Assembly (NCBI GenBank): GCA_016296045.1
Contig: JAEDKB010000131.1
Location: 1 to 5,395, forward strand
Source of the DNA: Oscillospiraceae bacterium
GTDB lineage: Bacteria; Bacillota; Clostridia; Oscillospirales; Oscillospiraceae
Reading direction: 5' to 3'
Length of the DNA: 5,395 bases
This document shows, one piece after another, positions 1-5,230 of the stretch. A program made the translations under genes and the position numbers. Position 1 is the stretch's first letter; every line of letters starts with the position of its first letter. The notes under the pieces were generated by a model, which saw only the letters and a program-made list of their open reading frames with translations, was not told the DNA's origin and did not search any database.

Positions 1-854
1 CCAAGGGTCAGGAAGACAAGGTCGCTTCCGGTCTGGTCAAGCTGAACGAAGAAGATGCCTCCTTCACCTACGGCAACGATCCCGAAACCAAGGAAATGAT
101 TATCGCCGGCGTGTGCGATATTCACCTGAGCGTGATTATTGCAAAGCTCGCTTCCAAGTATAAGGTTGAAGCGGAGCTTCGTCCCGCAAAGATCGCATAC
201 CGCGAGACCATCAAGAAAAAGGTCGAGATCCACGGCCGTCATAAGAAGCAGTCCGGCGGTCACGGTCAGTTCGGTGACGTTTATATCCGCTTTGAGCCGC
301 AGCAGGAATCCGAAGACATGATCTTCGCTGACGAGACCGTCGGCGGCTGCGTCCCGAAGAACTTCATTCCGTCCGTTGAAAAGGGTCTGCGTAACTGCAT
401 CGGTAAGGGCGTTCTTGCAGGTTATCCCGTGGTGTTCCTGAAAGCCACCCTGTACTTCGGCTCCTATCACCCCGTTGACTCCTCCGATATGGCTTTCCAG
501 ACCGCAGCCGGTATTGCCTTCAAAGAAGGTCTTCCCACTGCTGCTCCCACCCTGCTTGAGCCGATCGGCGAGCTGAAGGTTTACGTTCCCGATGCCAACA
601 TGGGCGATATTATCGGCGACCTCAACAAGCGCCGCGGTCGTGTCATGGGCATGAACCCCGATCCCAACAATCGCGGCTGGCAGGTCGTTGAAGCCGAAGT
701 TCCTGTCGGTGAAATGACCAGCTATGCAATCGATCTGCGTTCCATGACGCAGGGTCGCGGTTCCTACTCCCTCAAGTTTGTCCGTTATGAGGAAGTACCT
801 CAGATGAATCAGGCAAAGATCATCGAGGATGCCAAGAAGGACGAAGAAGAATAA
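1..854 (+). CDS. fusA: Elongation factor G-type translation GTPase, C-terminal part (5' end outside window)
   Basis: The open frame enters from the left edge (first whole codon at position 3) and ends at TAA 852-854, giving the last 283 residues of a protein whose family is usually about 690 aa. The GTPase domain and domain II are not in the window. Visible residues 1-60 look like domain III (G-L-x-K-L-x-E-E-D near residues 10-18; H41-L42 in the usual G-E-x-H-L position). Domain IV follows, with Y66-R-E-T, the Q83-S-G-G-H-G-Q-F-G block and the tip loop Y155-H-P-V-D-S-S, whose His corresponds to the conserved domain IV tip His. Domain V starts near L185-E-P and contains M200-G-D-I-I-G-D and R210-R-G-R. 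EF-G drives tRNA-mRNA translocation on the ribosome. QSGGHGQFGDV rather than QSGGRGQYGHV, and the NPDPNNRGWQVVEAEVP stretch, point to the EF-G2/EF-G-like subfamily rather than the main EF-G. The family is sure; the subfamily is an inference. Codons are strongly biased (AAG, GGT, CTG), as in highly expressed genes. Confidence 0.9.
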   Translation, partial: KGQEDKVASGLVKLNEEDASFTYGNDPETKEMIIAGVCDIHLSVIIAKLASKYKVEAELRPAKIAYRETIKKKVEIHGRHKKQSGGHGQFGDVYIRFEPQQESEDMIFADETVGGCVPKNFIPSVEKGLRNCIGKGVLAGYPVVFLKATLYFGSYHPVDSSDMAFQTAAGIAFKEGLPTAAPTLLEPIGELKVYVPDANMGDIIGDLNKRRGRVMGMNPDPNNRGWQVVEAEVPVGEMTSYAIDLRSMTQGRGSYSLKFVRYEEVPQMNQAKIIEDAKKDEEE

Positions 855-866
855 TCCTTATCAATT

Positions 867-896
867 CATTGTGGGTGTCGAAAGACACCCACAATT
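867..896 (+). terminator. Hairpin after the EF-G gene, lacking a T-run; first of two identical 30-bp copies
   Basis: A perfect 12-bp stem pairs 868-879 with 884-895 around a GAAA tetraloop, starting 13 nt after the EF-G stop codon. Position and shape suit an intrinsic terminator, but the stem is followed by TCAGACTG rather than thymines. The same 30 bases recur exactly at 1151-1180, where a T-run does follow. It may now be a terminator relic or an mRNA 3'-end stabilising hairpin. Confidence 0.6.
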
Positions 897-1011
897 CAGA
901 CTGTCGATAAAGGCCCAAACCGTCAAAATGATATAATAATTTTTCGTGCACTGCATTGATTATAGCTTTCCAGACGGCGAGAATTATCAAATACGAAAGT
1001 TATCGAATCAT

Positions 1012-1024
1012 CTTGCTTCGCAAG
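1012..1024. repeat. Small conserved hairpin inside the repeat element
   Basis: CTTGC (1012-1016) pairs with GCAAG (1020-1024) across a TTC loop. The second element copy has the same stem at 5344-5358, extended to 6 bp by a G-C pair and with loop TGC. Conservation of the stem while the loop and closing pair vary suggests the structure matters for the element. Confidence 0.5.
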
Positions 1025-1040
1025 CATTTTGACTTACTGC

Positions 1041-1088
1041 GCAACTCGCACTCTACCGTACCTATGTACGCCGACGAGTGCGAGTTGC
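1041..1088. repeat. Long inverted repeat (13-bp stem) with inner hairpin in the repeat element
   Basis: GCAACTCGCACTC (1041-1053) is perfectly complementary to 1076-1088. Inside it, CGTAC (1057-1061) pairs with GTACG (1066-1070) around a CTAT loop, so the whole folds as a two-tier hairpin with a small internal loop. It lies just before the right terminal repeat. The left arm recurs in the second copy (5374-5386) with one base change; that copy's right arm is outside the window. Confidence 0.75.
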
Positions 1089-1115
1089 TTGTCTTTGGCA
1101 CCTTTCTCAACAGTC

Positions 1116-1154
1116 AATGCAGCGTAACGAAATTGTTTTTCGTCACGCTGCATT
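1116..1154. repeat. Strong hairpin between the repeat element and the second terminator
   Basis: A 10-bp stem pairs 1116-1125 with 1145-1154. After one A-C mismatch (1126/1144), a further 6-bp stem pairs 1127-1132 with 1138-1143, closed by a TTGTT loop. It begins at the first base after the right terminal repeat. Its last three bases (1152-1154) are also the first three of the next hairpin, so the two stems compete for them. Function unknown; it may belong to the mobile unit or be part of a compound terminator. Confidence 0.65.
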
Positions 1155-1184
1155 GTGGGTGTCGAAAGACACCCACAATTTTTT
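1151..1184 (+). terminator. Intrinsic terminator, second copy of the 30-bp hairpin, with T-run
   Basis: A 12-bp stem (1152-1163 with 1168-1179) with a GAAA tetraloop is followed directly by a run of six T (1179-1184). Bases 1151-1180 are identical to 867-896. This copy has everything an intrinsic terminator on the + strand needs and would stop transcription from the EF-G gene before it reaches xth. Confidence 0.8.
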
Positions 1185-1228
1185 CCGATCCAAATTTTCC
1201 CACTTCGACGTTTTTTCAAGTTAAAGGG

Positions 1229-1257
1229 TTGTAATTTTTGTAATTTTTTGTTACAAT
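1229..1257 (+). promoter_or_regulatory. Extended -10 sigma-A-type promoter for xth
   Basis: A -35 box TTGTAA (1229-1234) is separated by exactly 17 bp from a -10 box TACAAT (1252-1257), with the extended TG motif at 1249-1250. Transcription would start near 1264, giving a leader of about 20 nt that contains AGGAG. TTGTAA occurs again at 1238-1243 and forms an inverted pair with TTACAA at 1251-1256, a possible but unproven operator over the -10 box. Confidence 0.7.
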
Positions 1258-1285
1258 GTTTGAAACAAGTCAAAGGAGCAATGGC

Positions 1286-2062
1286 ATGAAGCTGATCTCA
1301 TGGAATGTAAACGGTATCCGCGCTTGTCTTGAAAAAGGCTTTTTAGAGACCTTTTCTGCGATGGATGCTGACTTTTTCTGTCTACAGGAAACAAAGGCAC
1401 AGCCGGAGCAGGTCGCACTGGAATTGCCGGGCTATGAACAGTTCTGGTACTCTGCGGAGAAAAAAGGATATTCCGGCACTGCAATTTTTACAAAGCATTC
1501 TCCCCGGAGCGTTACATACGGCGTCGGTGTCGAGGCTTTGGATCACGAGGGCCGTCTGATAACGCTGGAATATCCGGATTTTTATGTTGCCACCTGCTAT
1601 ACGCCGAACGCGCAGGACGGTCTGAAGCGGATCGATCACCGTATGGCATGGGAGGACGCATTCCGTTCCTATTTGAAGAAGCTGGATGAAACAAAGCCTG
1701 TGATCGTTTGCGGCGATTTGAATGTTGCACATCAGGAGATTGATCTGAAGAATCCGAAGTCAAACCGCGGCAATGCGGGCTTTTCCGATGAAGAACGCGG
1801 GAAATTTTCCGAGCTTCTCGCCTCCGGATTTACCGACACCTTCCGATATCTCAATCCGGACGCAACCGGAATCTATTCCTGGTGGAGCTACCGCTATAAC
1901 GCCCGTGCAAACAACGCCGGATGGCGCATCGATTATTTCCTTGTATCCAACCGTTTGCAGGACAAAATTCTTTCTGCGCCGATCCACAACGAAATTTATG
2001 GCTCTGACCACTGTCCGGTGGAGCTGGAGCTGTCTATGGAGGTTTTGAAAAATGAAACGTAA
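1286..2062 (+). CDS. xth: Exodeoxyribonuclease III (AP endonuclease, EEP family)
   Basis: A 258-aa protein of the length normal for the family. It cleaves DNA at abasic sites and has 3'-5' exonuclease, 3'-phosphatase and RNase H activities in known relatives, acting in cytoplasmic base-excision repair. The metal and catalytic residues of the endonuclease/exonuclease/phosphatase fold are all visible: N7 in WNVNG, E35 in LQETK, Y105 in CYTPN, D144 and N146 in GDLN, D216 in RIDYF, and D241-H242 in GSDHCP. The family signatures GYSGTAIF (61-68), NAGFSDEER (163-171) and WWSYR (199-203) are also present, so it should be active. The start at 1286 is chosen because AGGAG (1274-1278) lies 7 nt upstream and residue 1 begins the conserved MKLISWNVNG. 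An in-frame ATG at 1256 lies inside the -10 box and cannot be on the main transcript. The 3' end overlaps the next gene by 11 nt. Confidence 0.97.
   Translation: MKLISWNVNGIRACLEKGFLETFSAMDADFFCLQETKAQPEQVALELPGYEQFWYSAEKKGYSGTAIFTKHSPRSVTYGVGVEALDHEGRLITLEYPDFYVATCYTPNAQDGLKRIDHRMAWEDAFRSYLKKLDETKPVIVCGDLNVAHQEIDLKNPKSNRGNAGFSDEERGKFSELLASGFTDTFRYLNPDATGIYSWWSYRYNARANNAGWRIDYFLVSNRLQDKILSAPIHNEIYGSDHCPVELELSMEVLKNET
2038..2042 (+). promoter_or_regulatory. Ribosome-binding site of the SLH/NlpC gene, inside xth
   Basis: GGAGG lies 9 nt before the ATG at 2052 and within the last codons of xth. It fixes the start of the downstream gene and shows that the overlap is a real translational arrangement, allowing reinitiation by ribosomes finishing xth. 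Confidence 0.7.
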
Positions 2063-3695
2063 GCTGCTATGTATTCTGCTTTCATTGGTTCTCATTGTAA
2101 GCTGTATTCCGACTGCATCCGCCTATTCCAATGTCAGTTCCTGGGCAGCGGAGGCAGTCGGCGCAATGGATTCCCTCGGCCTGCTGCCGCAGAGCTTGGA
2201 AAACGTCGATATGACCAGCAAGATTACCCGTGCACAGATGTGTCAGATGGCGGTGCTGGTTTATAATCAGTTCCTCGGTACGCCCGGTGTCGGCCCCGAT
2301 TCCACAAAATACTTCAGCGACACCTCTGATCCCGCGATCGCCTATGCGTTTGAACAGGGCATTGTCGGCGGCTACGGTGACGGTACCTTCCGCCCTAACA
2401 ACAATCTGACCCGTCAGGATTTTTTCAAGATTACATATAACGTCATGGCCTCCGCATACTGGGATTATAGTTCCGTGGAGCTGAAATCTCTGGATGCCTT
2501 CCTCGACGCAGGCACTGTCAGCGACTATGCTTTGAAGCCGACACAGGTTATGGTTTCCATCGGTGTTGTGCAAGGCGATTCCGGCAGACTGAATCCGCTT
2601 GCCACAACCACCTGTGAAGAAGCCATCGTGATGTTCTTCCGCGCCTATAACTATATGTGCACATGGATGAACAGCATAAACGAAGAAAACAAAGAGATTC
2701 AAATCCGTGAAGAAGGCTATACCGGCATCAGCCCCTGGGCTGTGCGTGAAGTCAGCGAAATGCAGGACAACGGCATGATTCCTGCCTGTCTGAACAATTG
2801 CAACATGAGCACCTCCATCAACCGTGCGCAGATGTGCTCTATTGCGGTAACTGCCTATGAAAAAGTCCTCGGCTCTGAGTATCAGCCGAACGGAAAGAAC
2901 CATTTTACCGACACGAGCGATCCGGATGTCAACGCCGCATATGAGCTCGGTATTGTCGGAGGCTACGGCGACGGTCGATTTGGTCCGTACGATCCCTTGA
3001 CCCGTGAACAGTTCTTCAAGATCATGGCAAATTTCATGGCTGTTTTAGAGTATCCGCGCAAGGACTCCAATTCGGTCAGCCTTTACTCCTTTAAGGACGG
3101 CAGCTTGGTTTCCGATTACGCAAAGGCTCCGACCCGTTTGATGCTCTACATCGGTGCCGTCCGCGGTGACGGAAATTATCTGAACCCGAAGAACAACACC
3201 TCCATCGAGGAAGCAATCGCAGTCTTTTTGCGCTGCTATAAGTACACAGTTTCCTGGAAAGAGGCGCATCCGGACGGAGAAGAGATCGACGAAAAGGCAG
3301 AGCTTCGCGACGATATCTGCGCCTTTGCCCGCAGCTTTGAGGGTTATCCCTATGTTTACGGCGGCAATGGCCCGAACTACTTTGACTGCTCCGGCTTTGT
3401 CCTTTACGTCTATAAGCACTTTGGCTACTCCTTCTCCCGCGGCGCACAGGAACAGTATATGGACGGTCTGCACGTTGGCATGAGCGAGCTGCTCCCGGGC
3501 GATCTGGTATTCTTTATGGGCAGCGCTTATTCCGACCGCAATAATTACCGCAGCATTACACACGTTGGTTTGTATCTTGGCGATGGAATGTTTATCCATG
3601 CCTCAAATCCCTCGACCGGTGTCATCATCAGCACACTGTCCAGCGGACATTATTACAACGTCTTCTTTGGCGGCTGCCGAATTCTGAAAGACTGA
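2052..3695 (+). CDS. Secreted SLH-domain cell-wall protein with C-terminal NlpC/P60 peptidase
   Basis: 547 aa. Residues 1-24 form a signal peptide: KRK, a hydrophobic core, then TASA before Y25. A weak lipobox (I-V-S-C18) makes lipoprotein export a lesser possibility. Two tandem S-layer homology triplets follow, at about 30-200 and 228-400. Each has a W-A start, a GIVGGYGDG second repeat (102-111 and 300-308) and a third repeat ending in a Y-x-Y segment. The TRAE-type motifs are ITRAQ, LTRQD and TTCEE in the first triplet and INRAQ, LTREQ and TSIEE in the second. Residues about 418-547 are an NlpC/P60 domain with C446 in DCSG, H504 in THVGLYLGDG, H516 in FIHAS, and the LLPGDLVFF strand (480-488). 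By family knowledge, SLH triplets hold proteins to secondary wall polymers, and NlpC/P60 enzymes cut peptide stems of peptidoglycan, often gamma-D-Glu to diamino acid. A wall-anchored hydrolase for remodelling or separation is inferred. It is probably cotranscribed with xth and ends before a strong terminator. Confidence 0.93.
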   Translation: MKRKLLCILLSLVLIVSCIPTASAYSNVSSWAAEAVGAMDSLGLLPQSLENVDMTSKITRAQMCQMAVLVYNQFLGTPGVGPDSTKYFSDTSDPAIAYAFEQGIVGGYGDGTFRPNNNLTRQDFFKITYNVMASAYWDYSSVELKSLDAFLDAGTVSDYALKPTQVMVSIGVVQGDSGRLNPLATTTCEEAIVMFFRAYNYMCTWMNSINEENKEIQIREEGYTGISPWAVREVSEMQDNGMIPACLNNCNMSTSINRAQMCSIAVTAYEKVLGSEYQPNGKNHFTDTSDPDVNAAYELGIVGGYGDGRFGPYDPLTREQFFKIMANFMAVLEYPRKDSNSVSLYSFKDGSLVSDYAKAPTRLMLYIGAVRGDGNYLNPKNNTSIEEAIAVFLRCYKYTVSWKEAHPDGEEIDEKAELRDDICAFARSFEGYPYVYGGNGPNYFDCSGFVLYVYKHFGYSFSRGAQEQYMDGLHVGMSELLPGDLVFFMGSAYSDRNNYRSITHVGLYLGDGMFIHASNPSTGVIISTLSSGHYYNVFFGGCRILKD

Positions 3696-3705
3696 CAAAC
3701 AATTT

Positions 3706-3742
3706 ACTGCGTCGTTTCCGAACGGGAACGACGCAGTTTTTT
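3706..3742 (+). terminator. Intrinsic terminator of the xth-SLH/NlpC operon
   Basis: A 14-bp stem (3706-3719 with 3724-3737, one T-G wobble) closes a GAAC loop and runs into six T (3737-3742), starting 10 nt after the TGA at 3693-3695. It separates this operon from the hydantoinase gene, which should therefore have its own promoter. Confidence 0.9.
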
Positions 3743-3772
3743 CAATTTCTCTATTCCCTTTTCGCGAAATGC

Positions 3773-3793
3773 ATGATAAAATATTTTTATCAT
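3773..3793. promoter_or_regulatory. AT-rich palindrome upstream of the hydantoinase gene, possible operator
   Basis: ATGATAAAA (3773-3781) is perfectly inverted in 3785-3793 with a 3-nt TAT centre, 30 bp before the start codon. A shorter palindrome, TTTCGCGAAA (3760-3769), lies next to it. The larger one contains TAAAAT (3777-3782) and TATCAT (3788-3793), either of which could be a -10 box, though no convincing -35 box stands at the right distance. An operator-promoter overlap is plausible; no regulator gene is nearby to support it. Confidence 0.35.
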
Positions 3794-3822
3794 TACATTC
3801 CATATAAAGGAGCTGTTTCTCC

Positions 3823-5193
3823 ATGAAAAAAATCCTTAAGGGCGGTACTGTAATTAACGCGGACGGCAGACAGCTTGCCGACGTGCTTATAAACGGCGAA
3901 ATCATTGAAAAGGTTGCAGCGAATATCAGTGATCCGGACGCACAAATCATAGATGTCAGCGGAAAGCTGCTCTTCCCCGGCTTTATTGACGCTCATACAC
4001 ACTTTGACCTGGATGTCTGCAACACGACCACTGCCGATGATTTTTATACCGGCGGCCGCAGCGCCCTTCGCGGCGGCACCACTATGGTTATCGACTTCGC
4101 CTGCCCGAATAAGGGAGAAAGCCTGCAATACGGTCTTGACCTATGGCATAAGAAAGCAGACGGCAGAACCGCCTGTGACTATGGCTTCCATATGACCATT
4201 GACGACTGGAACGAGGACATTATTGCTGAACTGCCAAAAATGTTTGAGCAGGGCGTCAGTTCCTTTAAGATGTACATGACCTATCCCGCCATGATGATCG
4301 GCGACCAGGCCATGTTCCTTGCGCTCCGTAAAATGAAGGAATTGGGCGGTATTGCCGGTGTCCATTGCGAGAACGCCGGTGTGATCGACGCTCTGATTGC
4401 GGAAAAGAAAGCAAATGGCGAAACCGATCCGGATGCGCATCCGAAGTGCCGTCCTTCCGTTCTGGAGGCAGAGGCTGTCAGCCGTCTGCTGAAAATGGCA
4501 AAGCTCGCGGATGTTCCCGTCGTGATCGTTCACCTTTCCAGCGAGGCAGGTCTGCGTGAAGTGGAAGCTGCACGCGCTCGCGGACAGAAGGTTTATGTTG
4601 AAACCTGTCCTCACTACCTGTTGATGGACGACTCTCTTTACAGCAAGCCCGATTTTGAGGGCGCAAAATATGTCTGCGCGCCTCCCCTGCGGAAAAAGCT
4701 CGATAACGAAGTCCTCTGGCAGGCTTTAGCTGACGGCGAAATTCAAACCGTTTCCACCGACCATTGCAGCTTCACGCTGAAGCAGAAGGATGCCGGACGC
4801 GGCGACTTTACAAAAATTCCCGGCGGTATGCCCGGCGTTGAAACACGCGGCGTTCTGCTTTATACCTATGGTGTCGCCGAAGGCAGAATCTCTGCCGAGC
4901 GCATGGTCGAAGTGCTTTCCGAAGCGCCCGCAAAGCTCTATGGCGCTTTCCCCAGAAAGGGTCATATTGCCGAAGGCGCAGATGCAGACATTGTTGTTTA
5001 TGATCCGAACGGCGAGAGCGTCATTACCGCTGCCGATCAAGTGGCAAATGTGGATTATGCTCCTTATGAGGGAACAAAAATTGCAGGCCATATCGCACAG
5101 GTTTGGCTGCGCGGCAAGCTTTCCGTGGAGGAAGGAAGGGTCTTGGCAGATCGCGGCGGCATTTACATCCCGAGAAAAAAATCCAGCCTGTAA
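3823..5193 (+). CDS. hydA: D-hydantoinase / dihydropyrimidinase family cyclic amidohydrolase
   Basis: 456 aa, the usual family length. These enzymes open cyclic ureides such as dihydropyrimidines or 5-substituted hydantoins to N-carbamoyl amino acids in the cytoplasm, using two metal ions in a TIM-barrel. The whole metal site is visible: H58 and H60 in GFIDAHTHFDL, K149 in SSFKMYMTY (the lysine carboxylated in relatives), H181 in VHCEN, H237 in IVHLSS and D313 in STDHCSF. Y154 matches the oxyanion-stabilising tyrosine. The small N-terminal beta domain (1-50) and its C-terminal completion (about 380-450, with AEGADADIVVYDP) are present. The overall motif pattern, including YVETCPHYLL and an ADYxP/YAPYEG-like segment, resembles the E. 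coli HyuA/YgeZ D-phenylhydantoinase group. The substrate loop reads PGGMPGVETR, where many dihydropyrimidinases have PNG, so the natural substrate is uncertain. AGGAG (3808-3812), 10 nt upstream, supports the start. No carbamoylase, transporter or pyrimidine gene is adjacent in the window. Confidence 0.92.
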   Translation: MKKILKGGTVINADGRQLADVLINGEIIEKVAANISDPDAQIIDVSGKLLFPGFIDAHTHFDLDVCNTTTADDFYTGGRSALRGGTTMVIDFACPNKGESLQYGLDLWHKKADGRTACDYGFHMTIDDWNEDIIAELPKMFEQGVSSFKMYMTYPAMMIGDQAMFLALRKMKELGGIAGVHCENAGVIDALIAEKKANGETDPDAHPKCRPSVLEAEAVSRLLKMAKLADVPVVIVHLSSEAGLREVEAARARGQKVYVETCPHYLLMDDSLYSKPDFEGAKYVCAPPLRKKLDNEVLWQALADGEIQTVSTDHCSFTLKQKDAGRGDFTKIPGGMPGVETRGVLLYTYGVAEGRISAERMVEVLSEAPAKLYGAFPRKGHIAEGADADIVVYDPNGESVITAADQVANVDYAPYEGTKIAGHIAQVWLRGKLSVEEGRVLADRGGIYIPRKKSSL

Positions 5194-5202
5194 ACGGCAA
5201 AC

Positions 5203-5228
5203 AGCGGCAAGGATTTCTCCTTGCCGCT
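5203..5228 (+). terminator. Hairpin after the hydantoinase gene, lacking a T-run
   Basis: A perfect 11-bp stem (5203-5213 with 5218-5228) encloses a TTTC loop, starting 9 nt after the TAA at 5191-5193. It looks like a terminator stem, but CAAACTGTCG follows in place of thymines, because the repeat element starts at once. This mirrors the hairpin at 867-896, though the stem sequences are unrelated. Confidence 0.6.
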
Positions 5229-5230
5229 CA

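Larger units (their letters stand above)
899..1115 (+). mobile_element. MITE-like non-autonomous repeat element, complete copy
   Basis: The ends form imperfect terminal inverted repeats. The left end GACTGTCGATAAAGG (899-913) matches the reverse complement of 1101-1115 at 13 of 15 positions. The match extends inward, with one gap, through CCAAA (915-919 against 1094-1099). Between the ends are a small hairpin (1012-1024) and a large one (1041-1088), and no credible gene. The first 163 bases recur at 5231-5394, with near identity at the left end and in the hairpin block and weaker match between. The size of 217 bp, the paired ends, the lack of coding capacity and the repetition fit a miniature inverted-repeat element that would be mobilised in trans; no transposase is visible. 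The bases just outside are AATTCA on the left and AATGCA on the right, possibly a decayed target duplication. A structured-RNA repeat is the main alternative. Confidence 0.6.
855..1285. other. 430-bp gene-free stretch occupied by repeat element, hairpins and promoter
   Basis: No protein gene is supported here. Reading from the left, it holds the first 30-bp hairpin, the repeat element, an adjoining 39-bp hairpin, the second 30-bp hairpin with its T-run, about 45 bp of pyrimidine-rich sequence without visible signal, the xth promoter and the xth ribosome-binding site (AGGAG 1274-1278). Open frames crossing it run through hairpin arms and lack ribosome-binding sites. Confidence 0.8.

Noticed and set aside
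929..937. TGATATAAT, a perfect extended -10 box inside the first element copy that could drive outward transcription.
   Set aside because: No -35 box stands at suitable spacing, the second copy does not keep the motif, and a strong terminator follows before xth.
1012..1088. A possible CRISPR or tandem-repeat array, given several short palindromes.
   Set aside because: The palindromes differ from one another and there are no evenly spaced direct repeats with spacers.
956..1234. A 92-codon open frame on the + strand through the repeat element.
   Set aside because: It crosses both large hairpins and the terminator, has no ribosome-binding site, and its composition (many F, R, C, T) is not protein-like.
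1256..1285. Upstream ATG at 1256 as the start of xth.
   Set aside because: It lies within the -10 box, has no ribosome-binding site, and adds ten residues in front of the conserved N-terminus. The ATG at 1286 is well placed behind AGGAG.
2082..2903. A 273-codon open frame on the - strand opposite the SLH gene.
   Set aside because: The + strand protein there has clear SLH domains. The reverse frame is a by-product of codon bias and has no recognisable domain or start signal.
3809..3822. GGAG and CTCC around the hydA start could form a hairpin hiding the ribosome-binding site.
   Set aside because: A 4-bp stem with a 6-nt loop is too weak and too likely by chance to call a regulatory structure.
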